From the NCBI RefSeq assembly GCF_004011695.2, contig NC_082421.1:248001-312000 (forward strand): a stretch of 64,000 nucleotides of DNA, in the 5' to 3' direction. The notes below the pieces were generated by a model, which searched no databases, was not told the origin of the DNA, and saw only the letters and a program-made list of their open reading frames with translations. The position numbers and the translations under genes are program-made. Source of the DNA: Ascochyta rabiei. Taxonomy: Eukaryota > Ascomycota > Dothideomycetes > Pleosporales > Didymellaceae. Positions 1 through 10,949 of the stretch are shown one piece after another (the first letter of the stretch is position 1; every line of letters begins with the position of its first letter).

Positions 1-1118
1 AATGAGATGTGTGGATGCAGTGTTCCGTTCCTGGTGTTGTTATGGAAGGAACTATGCACCACTGTGACGTAAAGAAGCATCATGAGAGGCACTACAACAT
101 GCGCTGATTCCGACACATAATCGTGACCTATGGGCAAATCGGCCAGGCTGAGCTAAATGGTCGGGCTGGAATTGTCACCAATCGCTTGCACAACCCGTAA
201 CAATGTTGTAGATGCAATCGATATCCCACCCGTCAATTTGTAACACTTGGGTGCTCGATTCTTGACAATTCCTATGATACATCAGGGAAGCCTGGGATGT
301 CCCTCTTCAATTATCCAAAACGCATTCAGCTCGCAAGAGGTGAAGATTCTCAGTCTTGAGCTTTTTGGATTCGGTGTTGACGGCCAAGGGTTGTGAAGTC
401 GAATCGAGGCCAGCAGGTGGAATGGGCCATGGTGCCTTTGGGCGCAAGTACCCCATCGCCACCTGCGAAACAATAACTTCCTAATGCAGCGTCGAAGCAT
501 CTCTGTTGCAGTGTGTGGATTGCTACATGGAGCTAACGCAACTGGCCCATGGCGCGGCTGTTGGTGTCGAGCCGTCGAACGCCGAATGGGGGCGGGAGTG
601 GAGAGGATGTCGATTCAACGGCAAGCTTCATTTGGGAGGCCCTCGTTTCTGCCATGTGAGGTCCTTGAACTGATTCTTTACTTCGTCCCTGAAGTGGTCC
701 AAGGCCGAGGGGCCGGTGCCTGCTGCAGTCAGCGAGGGACAGGTGTAATCGTGTGGAAGAACACACGGCCTAGTCCGTTCTTTGGCTCGTGGTCTGGGAT
801 CTTGTTGATCTTGCGGTAGGCTTTCTGAATCGCTCGGTTGAAGGTTGGACTGCGGATGAGCTGTTTCCGGGCGGGTCAGCGGACGGTGTGGTGGGGGGTG
901 TCGACGGAGCTGGACGTACTGCCGCGACGGCCCATGCCTGTGGCGTCTGTCAGTCTGATGCTTCGTTGCGCGCCGTGCGTGGCGGGAGCTCTACCTCGAC
1001 AAGTGCAAACCAGGGCGCCATGACGGTGTGCGCGCAAGTGCTCTACACTCGGTGGCTGCTTTCCAGCGCAGTCTGGGGCGTGCAGACACGGGTGGTGGTG
1101 TGAAGGCGGCCGTGGCGT

Positions 1119-1184
1119 GGAGGGAGGAGGGAGGAGGGAGGAGGGAGGAGGGAGGAGGGAGGAGGGAGGAGGGAGGAGGGAGGA
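1119..1184 (+). repeat. GGAGGGA heptamer microsatellite
   Basis: About nine uninterrupted copies of the 7-nt unit GGAGGGA, all guanines on the plus strand. The pattern contains many runs of two or three G and could fold as a G-quadruplex. It lies about 690 bp upstream of the phosphatase ATG. Confidence 0.9.
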
Positions 1185-1394
1185 GCGACGGGCCTCGGCG
1201 GCGAGCGGGAAGGCGGCACGGGCGGCTGGATGACGCCTTGGGCAGCCTGCGGTCTGACGGCAATGCCCCTCCACGGCACTGCGCACCCACCGCGTCCATG
1301 GCGGGACCTGCTTCCTGCACGGCTGGAGGAAAAAAGCTGGGTGGCAGATCATTGCCGTGCTGGGACTGCGCTGGACGTCTGGCACGCTCCCATC

Positions 1395-1470
1395 GTCACC
1401 TTCACCGTCACCGTCACCTTTACCGTCACCTTCACCGTCACCTTTACCTTCACCGTCGCCATCACCATCG
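1395..1470 (+). repeat. CACCGT/CACCTT hexamer tandem repeat
   Basis: Imperfect hexamer array alternating CACCGT, CACCTT and TACCGT upstream of the phosphatase gene. It is followed at about 1566-1600 by three copies of an 11-nt unit (CCGACTACCCA). Pure low-complexity DNA; no function visible. Confidence 0.85.
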
Positions 1471-1870
1471 TGCCGTACTATCCATCCATAGCGTCTTGAT
1501 CTTCGAGACATACACCGGTTGTGCTACCACGCCACCACGCCACCACGCCTGCACACCGCCTGCACACCGACTACCCACCGACTACCCACCGACTACCCAC
1601 TCGCTGTCGCCAACCGTCCGCCGACCGCCTCGAGTCACGAGCCACGTCGCAGAGCCTCAGGCCGTCTCGCGCCACTGCCTGCGTGCCGCCCGCTGCCCGC
1701 CGCCCGTCACGATTGCGTCTCCGAACCTCGTGGGTCCTCCACCACCGGGACTACAAGTGCGCCTGGAGACGGACAGGAGCGCCTTCACGCTGCATAAACT
1801 CCGCGCCCTCCGCCGCAAGGCCAGGCTCAAGGGCGGCCATCTCAGCACCGACCCAGCTGCCACGGGCACC

Positions 1871-3697
1871 ATGTCGGCCCCCAGCTCCGTGCCCGTCTCG
1901 CCTGCGTCGTCGAAGCGCTCGCGCAGCAAGGACAGCACGCGCTCAGCCACCCACGCCTTCCTCCACACCCCCGCCGAGAGCACCACCAGCACCAGCACCA
2001 GCACCAGCACCACCACAACCACCGCCGCCCTCCACACCCCGGCCATGAGCACGCACAGCCTGCTGCCGCCCTTGAGCGTCGCCCCCTCGTCCAACGGCGA
2101 CCACCCGCCCGACAACACCCCGTACCCCGCCTTCCTCGGGCCACGGGGAGCAGCGCGCCTCGACAGCAAGTGGAACGACCTGGAGTGGGCCCAGATGAAC
2201 CGCCTGCGCGAAGCCGTGCCCGCCACCGACGCCGAACAGCCGTCCCCCTGGGCCCGCTGCTGCGCCGACGCCTACGCCCCTCGAAACCGATACGTCAACG
2301 TCGACCCGTACCAGGCGAACAGAGTCCACTTGCGCGTGCCCGAGGGTGTCTTCGACTACATCAATGCCTCGCCCATCACGCTGCACGCGACCAAGTCCAA
2401 GACTGCGCTGCGCTACATCGCAACACAAGGCCCCAAGGCCGACACCTGCTCGCACTTCTGGCGCATGCTATGGGCCGAGAACGAGTCGCCCGCCGTCATT
2501 GTCATGGTCACCCGAACCCACGAACAAGCACGCGAAAAGTGCTACCCGTACTACCCGTCCTCCCTCTCCGAGCCCGACCTGCGCATCAACGAACACGACG
2601 AGTTTGGCGACGGCTTCGTCCACAATCTGCACCTGGCAGCTCTCTCGCACGACGACGCATCGAGGACGGAAATCAGGGAAATCGACATGACGACAGAAGA
2701 CGGGAGCGAGTCGCGCAAGGTCTGGCACCTCTTGTTTGAGGGCTGGCCAGACTTCTCCGTCCCCGAAGGCGCGGACAAGGCAGCGCTGCTCAAGATGGTC
2801 GACCTCTCCCGCCAGAAGAACAGCAACAACTCGACCAATCCCCGCATCGTGCACTGCAGCGCAGGCATCGGCCGCAGCGGTACCTTCATCGCGCTCGACT
2901 GGCTCATCCAAGAGCTGGAAGAAGGCTCGTTGGACAGCCCAGCCGACGACCAAGACCCCATTCTCCGCGTCGTGGAGACGTTGAGAGACCAGCGTCCCAT
3001 GATGGTCCAGTCCAAGCAGCAGTTTGTCTTCATATACGACACGCTCCGCGAACGCTGGCGTGAGCGCTGGATCAGCCTCCACCCGGACGAGGCGAGTCGA
3101 TTGGGCATCTCGCCTGCACCGTCCGACGACGAGCCGGCGCTTAAGCGGCAAAAGTCGAATGCAGAGGGCGACACAGAGGGTGCCTTTGTGAGTGAAGAGG
3201 AGCGCGCAAAGCTCGAAGCTGAACTCATGGCTGCCGATTACGAATGAAGAGACTCTGATTAACGACTTTTGCGCTAGGCCCAACGTCTCGATGGTGCAGC
3301 AGAGAGCCGTTCCAGCTCCAGCGCAAGCAGCTTTGTCACCGCATGCAGTCTGCCTGAGGATAGTAGCGGCGGTGGAAGTGGCAGCGGCAGCGGCAGCGGC
3401 AGCGACAGCGACGCGACCCTACGTGCCAGCGACCCTCTCTACGCCCTCAACAACTCATCAGAAGAGATATTGCGCTGGTCCGACCTGGAAAGACAGCCGC
3501 TTCTAGGCCAACCAGCCCGACAACAGCACCGTCTCGGTCGCCAGGCCCGCAGCACACCAGACGAGTACGACTTTGACGGCTTATTCTCAACGCCCTGCTG
3601 CACGTGGGTTTGTTCCGTCATCGCCGCCTGGTTCGTCTTGCTTGCCGTCCCGCTGTACTTGACGGGTGGCTTCGATCACACTGATCCGGAGGTATAA
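1871..3697 (+). CDS. Protein tyrosine phosphatase with alternative tail anchor
   Basis: Classical cysteine-based phosphotyrosine phosphatase. Exon 1 is 1871-3187 and exon 2 is 3278-3697, joined in phase 0 to give 578 residues. The start at 1871 has a good context (CACCATG). The WPD loop (W292-P-D294) and the P-loop HCSAGIGRSGT (nucleophile C329, R335) are intact, so the enzyme should be active. Exon 2 adds a Gly/Ser-rich linker and one hydrophobic helix at about 546-569, nine residues from the end, which is tail-anchor geometry. If the 90-nt intron is retained, translation stops at 3247 and gives a soluble 458-residue form. The N-terminus (about 1-110) is Ser/Thr-rich from CACCAG repeats. Substrates cannot be inferred; fungal relatives act in MAP-kinase and cell-cycle signalling. 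Confidence 0.9.
3188..3277 (+). other. Phase-0, 90-nt intron of the phosphatase gene (candidate retained intron)
   Basis: Donor GTGAGT at 3188, branch-like CTGATTAAC near 3255-3263, acceptor GCTAG ending 3277. The length is a multiple of three and the intron is entered in frame with a TGA at 3245-3247. Splicing and retention therefore give two different, sensible C-termini. Confidence 0.75.
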
Positions 3698-5705
3698 TCT
3701 TCGCACTTGAGGTTTAGGAACTGCATAGCGTGCGCGTTTTGTGTCTTTCATTCATTCTTTTTAGTTGGTCTCGCTGGATTTGCATACCCCACTCTCGTCA
3801 ACGAGTGGTTGAGGAACTAGAGGAGGCAAGGGAAGGAAGGAAGGAAGGAAGAAATGAAGAAAAGGGGAGATAGATTCTAGATGTCCACTACTTCAACCGC
3901 CGCTGTCTGGCAAATCATCTGATCCGTTTGCTCTCTCTGCACGTTTGTTGATCCAGGTATCCGTTTCCAATCCGTCTTGTCAATAGACCATTCTGCTGTA
4001 CTCGACTCGTCCCATCACACACGAGTCCAGAAACATGGATACTTGCTTTGATCCTACAACTAGAACCTGTCGTTCTGTAAAGCGTCTACATCTGATCTTC
4101 TCTTTCCTAACCTTCTCTAGGCTCGTGGGGGATTCATGTATACTGCTACTAACACTCTTCTACGCTACACACCCAAGTAACTAAGCGTTAGACTCCCAAG
4201 GAAGGATCACAAGGGTGGAGGAGATGGGACGACTAGGGCGGTGTATAGAGAAGCGTGGTCGGCATGCTATTTGGCGTTACGCAAAGCCTAAAAGAGAAAG
4301 CCACGCTCACGGCTACGCGAGGCTAGTTAACGCGGTTCCAGGCGGCGAGACTCGCTGCCTCTGTTGTTATTTCTCGTGTTACCAGGCTTGGCTGCATCGG
4401 TTGGTGTGGAATGAACAGCGTAGGTTGGATCGAGAGAATGGTGGCGGACGTAGGCAGCGTACGTCTTGTTTCGTAACCCTCGTTGCTTTGGCTGTCGTTT
4501 GATCGCTGGTTGGGAAACGCTGGTTCCTGCACAACGCTGTTGCATGGGGAGCTGGTTTCTTTAAGGCAGCATTGCTCTGTTTCTACGATGGAATGGTGTA
4601 GAGAGGGTAGAGAACCACTGTTGATCTTGTTATTACGTTGCTTGATGCTTCCCCGCTTCTTGGCCTCTTAGCCTTCTAGCGCTTACTTCACGCATTTCTG
4701 TCTCTCCATCTCTACACTCCCTTTACACCTTGTTCTAGTAGAGATGGAGTAATTCGGCTTGTATGGTTTGCTTGTAAAAGCAGTGGCTACGTGTAAATGT
4801 ACTACCACAGGCCTGTGACAAGAGCTGCGTAATAGCGTTGTGTAGGCGTGCCTGTGAAAGTACTAGTTGATTATCAAATTTAGCGACTCTACCTGACCTA
4901 TCGGAGGTAATGCAGGTACTTCACTTCACATCCAGTCACACCCAAAACGTAACAAGTGTTCTGCCTCGCAAAAACGGGTCCGTGCAACTTGAATCTGATT
5001 GTTACACCTACCCTATTTGGCAGGTCTTAGGAGGACGGTGCACCGGTTAATATAACATGCTGCTTACTGTGGGCTGGCCTTGGTACATTCTTCGTGTCTC
5101 ACCGAAAGTGGATAAACGAACAACAGACTTCGTATTGGTACCACAGCACTGGATGGCAACAGGCGTAGTCCTCAGAGACAGAAGCAATGTATTGTACTGT
5201 GATGGGGGACCTTCAATGATGAACACACGATGGTTGATCTTTCTCAGCTTACAAGTACATTGGATCTTGCAAATGAGAGTGATCACCCCATGATCCAACT
5301 CGATGCCGGTAGCACAAGTCCAGCAGCTGGGGTGGCATACAGCTTACTGTTATATTACATTTTCCCGTCCCGGCCGAGTTAAGGCAACCACTGCCCCATT
5401 TTACTGGCTGTGGCACATTCAGGCAACACGACCTGTAGAAGATCAGCCATACATGGCTTGGCCAGTGATACGACTAAAGATGGAATAGCATGAGCGTCTG
5501 TAGGGGATGGGATAGAGGTATAAAGAGCCTTCTTTGGCACGTCGTTCGCAGAAGCATCTCACTACCTCGACTATCCTTCCCTCAAGACAGTCACTTCTTT
5601 CCAGTCTCGAACGATCTTTGCTATAACAACGAAATCTACCTCTGGGTCAGCATGCATTTGTCTTAGTGCTCCAATCCTCAGACTGACTTTAAATGTGTAG
5701 CTATC
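3698..5705. other. Intergenic, no gene seen
   Basis: About 2 kb between the phosphatase and the secreted protein. It holds a GGAA tetranucleotide run at about 3831-3851 and only short ORFs without family features. Confidence 0.6.
5519..5524 (+). promoter_or_regulatory. TATA box of the secreted Cys-rich gene
   Basis: TATAAA followed by AG, 187 bp upstream of the ATG at 5706 and followed by a pyrimidine-rich leader. Placement suits a strong inducible promoter. Confidence 0.55.
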
Positions 5706-6188
5706 ATGAAGCTCACCATCGGATTTCTTGCCCTCGCTTTCCAAGCTGCTGGAGTGCTCTCTGCGAGGACTGCAGAGGAGCATGCGGCTTTGGTTGAAGA
5801 GTGCGGAGATCTTGGCGTCCTCGAGATTCCTGAAGGCGCCGATCCAAGCTTGTACCGTCACTGTGCCGAGCATCCCATCGGAGCAGAGCGTCAGTGGGAG
5901 GACGCGTCGTTGGCACCGGAAGCCAACAAGCCTCGCAGCGATGTTGCCAACATGAAAGGTGCGGAGTTATTTGCTAGGGCCTGCTACTCTGGAGCTCCTT
6001 ATGGCTGCGACAAGGGTTACTGCTGGAAAATCTGCGGAGACGGAGGACAATGGTGCTGGACTGCCTTGGGCGATGGAGGGGGTGCCTGGCGCACTTGTTC
6101 TGTGTGGTCTCAGTGCTCGGACTCTCAAGACCATAAGTGTGGAAAGAATTGCAAGGAAGGAAGCAAAGCATGTGGTTGCAGCTGTTAA
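5706..6188 (+). CDS. Small secreted cysteine-rich protein (IDI-2-like?)
   Basis: Single-exon protein of 160 residues. Residues 1-20 form a clear signal peptide ending VLSA. Fourteen cysteines follow: two in an acidic pro-like segment (33, 53) and twelve in the C-terminal half (93, 101, 106, 110, 117, 131, 137, 145, 149, 156, 158, 160), ending in CGCSC. That half is also rich in Gly and Trp (motifs YGCDKGYCW and GGQWCW), suggesting a compact disulfide-bonded apoplastic fold. The arrangement reminds me of the IDI-2 family of secreted fungal proteins, which I cannot confirm without a search. Size, export signal and Cys density fit an effector or antimicrobial protein. It has a TATA box and gene-poor surroundings. 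Confidence 0.8.
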   Translation: MKLTIGFLALAFQAAGVLSARTAEEHAALVEECGDLGVLEIPEGADPSLYRHCAEHPIGAERQWEDASLAPEANKPRSDVANMKGAELFARACYSGAPYGCDKGYCWKICGDGGQWCWTALGDGGGAWRTCSVWSQCSDSQDHKCGKNCKEGSKACGCSC

Positions 6189-6411
6189 CAACAACTCTGG
6201 AATTAACGTGCGCTGGCTGCCGTCTGAGAGTCGACAAAGCTGAACAGCGGAGGTTGGAAAATGAATGCGAAACATACTTGACCTATGCATTTGAATGTTC
6301 GTTCCATGATTTGTGATAGCATTCTTGACGGAGGCCCTCCCGTGTGGACGATTGCTTCTGCATCGCTGGTCGTTCCCTGCACACCAAGTCAGTTCTGGAT
6401 CTCCCTTGGTC

Positions 6412-7634
6412 ATGATGTTTGTTCTGAAGTTTGTGCTGCTTGCTGTGGCTCTGATACAGATACCAAGCAGCCAGGGCGGAACTGACTACTGCGTGAGTAA
6501 AGCAGCTCGCTTAAGGCCCGTCTTCTCTACCCAGGCCAAATGTCGTACAAGTCTCGCATCGACTCGTACTCGAGTTTGAGGTCGTGCTCGCTGATGGCCG
6601 CATCGCCACCGCCAGCAAGACGCAGAAAACCGATCTCTTCACCGTGCTCAAGGGTGGAAACAACAACTTTGGCATCGTTACCCAGTTCAAGTTCCGCACC
6701 TTTGACTACAATGGCATGTGGGGTGGTCTTGTAGTCTACCCTGAGACGACGGTCCAAGACCAGTTTGAGGCGCTCATCAACTTCTCCAACAATGTTGACA
6801 AGAACCCCAAGTCGGCTGCCATTGTTATGCCTGTCTATCAGTCAAACATTAGCTCTAGCTTAATACTCAACGTCTATGATCATGCTGAGCCTGTCATTCG
6901 CCCTGCAGCTTACGATGAGTTCCTTGCAATTCCTGGCAACATCTCTGACTTGACCGCATTAACAAACATGTCTGATCTTGCAGCTGCATTGACTGCACCG
7001 ACAACCTCGAGATTTCACTTTGGGACTCTTACCTTCGCCAATGAACTGCGTGTCATGACGGAGGCCCACAAGATCTACATGGGGGTGTTGGAAAACCTCA
7101 AAGCGAAGGCAACAGGCGAGTGGCAGATTGATGGTTTGTACCAACCTCTCCCGCCTGCGTATTGCAGGATTAGCGTCGCAAGAGGCGGGAACATTCTTAG
7201 CTTGGAACGATTCAACGGTCAAACTCTGTGCTGTAAGTGAGATTTTGCCTGTTGGGAATCACTTCAACTGAACCTCCACAGTATACCAGCCCTGCCTGTC
7301 CTGGCAAGGCGACCAGCAAGATGAGCTCTTTCAACAGGCTGGTGCAGATATTGTCAATAAGACTCGTGCTTATGCTGTGAGCATTGGTGCCAACAACAAC
7401 CCAAACCTGTACCTAGACTATGCAGACAAGACGCAAGACCCTCTTGCCGGCTATGGAGCAGATAGTGTCAAGAAGATGAAGGCTGCTGCGAAAAAGTATG
7501 ATCCTCTTGGTGTATTTCAAAAGCTTGTTCCCAGCGGCTTCAAGATCTCCGAGGTTGCGCAGCGCAGTGGTTGCAATACACCAAGAGCTGACGGCGAGCA
7601 GTGCGGAGCTGCTAGCAAGAGTGGGCAAGGTTAG
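6412..7634 (+). pseudogene. Secreted FAD-linked (BBE-type) oxidoreductase, internally deleted
   Basis: The 3' two-thirds match the VAO/berberine-bridge family: the strand ending the FAD domain (VLADGRIATA), GGNNNFGIVTQF, the substrate domain, and a C-terminal BBE segment with NLYLDYAD and YDPLGVFQKL. An intron at 7233-7281 (GTAAGT..CAG) joins cleanly in phase 1. Upstream, a signal peptide starts at 6412/6415 (MMFVLKFVLL..) and runs to TDYC, then jumps within about 50 nt to sequence that normally lies some 180-190 residues later. The lost part contains the RxGGH flavinylation motif and most of the FAD-binding fold. The frame linking the two parts (through 6535) hits a stop at 6577. A deletion-made pseudogene is the simplest reading. 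Confidence 0.65.
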
Positions 7635-8695
7635 GTTTGCCTTGTTGATGGGGCAGCCTCTTTGTTGCAGTGTACCTGTCCGACATAGGTGAATTGCTTT
7701 GCTCGAGGAGGTGCATGTTAGCAACAAAATAATCCAATGCAAGCTCAGCGGTGTTGAGGTGTAGCAGGCACATGACTTTTCCAAGAAAAGACGGTGGGTG
7801 AGTGTGCCTGATCGCGTTGAGCTTGGGTGGTATGAGGTGGAAGAACACCGGAGCTTAAAGGGCAAGGCGATAGATTTAAGTTCACTACGTCATCGCAAAA
7901 GCGAAACCGACACGCTTACAATTCCGCAAAGCCATCAGCGGACAGAGGCCAGTTTTACCAGCATGACATGGAGGGGGAGCTCCAGCGTGATCAACGCACA
8001 CGATATATGGCAATACCGAGGAAGGACCACAGATCGGCAGGGCAGCATGTACTCAGCCACGGGTCCCCTGAGGCGGCCATCAAGAACAGCGCGTAACTTT
8101 TCTTTCACTGGAGAGACAGTCCAGTTCGTGCAGCTTCCCGCATCTCAGATATCTTATTTCTTGTGCGAGAATTGATGCACAAAGCCGACATTGCGTTTGA
8201 CTGGGCAGCTCCAGGCGATCAACGCTCGGCTGCGGTTGCGGGAAGTAAAGCCGATCCCTATGGTGCTCCACATTTCGGAAACACAGCAAAGTGCCGTCCT
8301 GGATTACGCGCAAGCAGCCAAGCTGTCGTTGCTAGTGACCCCATGCTGGGCGGAGTTGGTATCATGCGTGAGGCGGGCATGTATTGTCATCCTCAATCCG
8401 TTACGTCCTCTCACTGTTCATTTGCCGGTATAGCCGAACGCTTTGAACAACGCCTCTCATCATTCACATTCGGCATTGTACCTACTTCTGACCCGAGCTC
8501 TAATCTACCGGGAATCTTTGGACATCTTTAGTGTCAAGTGTTAACGTTTGCTATTGTTGCTTCCAGTTCAAGCCTCCCCGAAGCCTCAAAACAACTTAGT
8601 CCCTAGCCGCTGCCATTCCAACCAACGATACATCACCGTACACAATTCAGAGTTAGCTCAAAGAACCAGCACCATATCCCAGACCTTCACCCAAC
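7635..8695. other. Intergenic, no gene seen
   Basis: About 1 kb with unremarkable composition and short overlapping ORFs on both strands. No splice-consistent coding potential recognised. Confidence 0.55.
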
Positions 8696-10334
8696 ATGGA
8701 TCTTTACCGGGCAACATTCGCAGGATTGTTGTTGTTGAACAGCTGTGTGCTTTTGCAAACATATCGCTCACGCCAAGTCAACTCTCCAGATGCCGCGACC
8801 CCAGAGAAAGTTGAGCACCGAGGTCGCGTGGAATCTGACAGAGAAAGTCTGCGAAAACTTAAATGGCGTTTCTTCCCGATATATCTGCTCGTCAATGCTG
8901 CAGATTGGCTCCAAGGTCCATATATCTATCCAATCTACAAAGGTACGTCCACCAGCCTTCGGCGGCTCGATAAAGTGCTAACGCTTTGCAGACGAAAAAG
9001 GTTTGTCAGAAGAAACCGTCGCATTTCTCTTCCTTATTGGATTCGTCTCAGCCGGTGTGTCCGCCTCGTTTGCGGGAACGTTTGCGGATCGCTACGGCCG
9101 TCGAACAGCATGTTTAGCATACTGCGTACTGTACTCATTCTCTAGCTTCACTCTACTTGCCGACGACATCCGAATACTCTTCGTAGGTCGCGTACTTGGA
9201 GGAGTTTGTGGAACTCTGCTGTGGAGCGTATTCGAAAGCTGGCTGGTTGCGGAGTTCAACCAGCTCATGCTGGAGGACACATCAGTGCTCGGTGGTATCT
9301 TCAGCGCAATGACTATTCTCAACAGCCTTGTCGCCATTTGCGCCGGAATCCTAGCAGAGTGGCTGGTTGGTACAGCAGGTACTGCTAAGGCGCCCTTCCT
9401 CGCCTCTATCGGATGCCTCTCTGCAGCATTTGTTGCGATTGCAAAGTTTTGGGTAAGGACAGAGGCCCATTTCGGATCGCAAAGACGCTAACATAGACAG
9501 GGCGAGAATTACGGTGCTAGCCATCGTGATGCATCTGAGAACGCAACACTGCTTCAACAAGAAGAAGCAGAGACGGTACAATCGACCATGAGCACTACAA
9601 AGTCGACTTTGAAGTATATTTTGAGAGGTAGGACTCGACGTTTCCCTCAAGGTTGCAAGCGCAGACTGACCGTTCAGCAGATACGAACATACTTGTGCTC
9701 GCCTTAGCATCATGCTTTTTTGAAGGATCCTTGTTCCTATTCATCTTCTTCAAGTTCCCAGCATTGAAGTTGTCACATAAGCTGGCAGGCTCGAAAGAAG
9801 GTATGTGCTGAGCCTTTCTAAGCCATGCAGCCGGATACTAACCCTTGAATAGAACTTCCCTTTGGCCTGATCTTCGCGATTCTCATGTGCTCCATGATGC
9901 TTGGATCTTTGCTCTACAACAACATCACGACGGCATCCACAACCTTCCCAGCAAAGAGAGTTCTTATAGGTACCCTGACGGTTGCTTCTGCGTGTTTCTT
10001 CATTCCTGGCCACTTCCGCGATGAGCGTATCACACTGTGGTGTTTCTGCGTGTTTGAACTTTGCTGCGGTGTCTACTACCCGGTCATGGCATCGATCAAG
10101 GGTAAGCTCATAGACGATAGTTCACGAGCGAGCGTGTATACGGTGCTGCGCATTCCGCTCAATGCTTTCGTCGTGCTTGCGTTGAGCACGACCAAAGAAG
10201 GTAAACACTCTCTCCAATGTTGATAGTGAGCATAACTAACTGCGCCAGGCGAATCACACCGCGATACCGTGTTTACAACATGCAGCGGTTTGTTGTTGGT
10301 AGCCGCGCTTGCTGTGCACAAGATCCTGGCTTAG
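8696..10334 (+). CDS. MFS transporter, MFSD5 / MOT2-like molybdate-anion transporter
   Basis: Six exons: 8696-8942, 8992-9452, 9501-9627, 9681-9800, 9853-10200, 10249-10334, total 462 residues. All five introns are 48-53 nt with GT..AG ends and consistent phases. The N-terminus (helix, then RWRFFPIYLLVNAADWLQGPY), the TM2-TM3 signature DRYGRR and the helix GRVLGGVCGT are typical of the MFSD5 group. About twelve transmembrane segments are readable. Characterised relatives in algae and humans import molybdate, so the likely role is molybdate supply for the molybdenum cofactor at the plasma membrane. Substrate is inferred from family. Confidence 0.88.
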
Positions 10335-10949
10335 CCTCGTTGTGAACTGCCGCAAATAGACTACTGAAGAACCCTGTTCAACCTCCACATATGACCACCA
10401 CCAATCTATCTGTGACGTCGAACAAGCTGCTGCGCCTTCCAGAAGCGTTTCGCGAGCCACGCAACACCTTGCCGATCCCGTTGGCTGAAACACGGCTGTG
10501 GGGTCCAACGGCCCATGCTACCCGCTGTTCGGAAACCGAGCATGAGCACCAGCTGGGGTCTACTTCGACATCCAGCTCTGCACGGAGACTGGAGGGCATG
10601 AATGCTCGGCATCTGTCGCACCAGTCTTATCAGTGCGGCTGATCATAATACCACCTGAACTGACAGCCAACGGTGCGGCATGTCAAGGCGCCTGGGCGAT
10701 ACCCTGCAAGTTGCAGATGTCGGTCTTACAGAGGCATCCCGCTGTTTGCTGCGCTTGGCAGCAGATGGCTCTTGCCCGAGACCGAGACCGTTATGACCTG
10801 AGAGAGGCCGCTGTACTTCCATTGCAGTCGCATTCACTCCTCAACTCCCATTTGTAGTCTCGTTCAACACCTGAGTCTACACAACCACCATAGCTGCTTA
10901 CCTTGTCCTTTCATCATCCTCGCGTATACCCATATAACGTAACGCTATC
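10335..10949. other. Intergenic, no gene seen
   Basis: Region between two co-directional genes. Several ORFs overlap on both strands but none has a domain, so I treat it as 3' UTR plus promoter. Confidence 0.55.

Larger units (their letters stand above)
1..1870. other. Left intergenic / PTP upstream region, no gene supported
   Basis: Short ORFs here have no recognisable family and mostly overlap on both strands. The phosphatase frame stays open upstream of its likely ATG back to about 1028, but it translates G-rich and CACCGT repeats into Arg/His/Pro-rich low-complexity sequence, so I read it as leader or promoter DNA rather than protein. One in-frame ATG (1298) exists and could only matter if RNA evidence supports it. 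Confidence 0.5.

Noticed and set aside
1028..1870. N-terminal extension of the phosphatase frame
   Set aside because: Opens with GTG rather than ATG, translates simple repeats, and the ATG at 1871 has a better context; kept only as a remote possibility.
2468..3283. 271-codon minus-strand ORF opposite the phosphatase
   Set aside because: Covers the catalytic P-loop region of a confident gene; no family features of its own.
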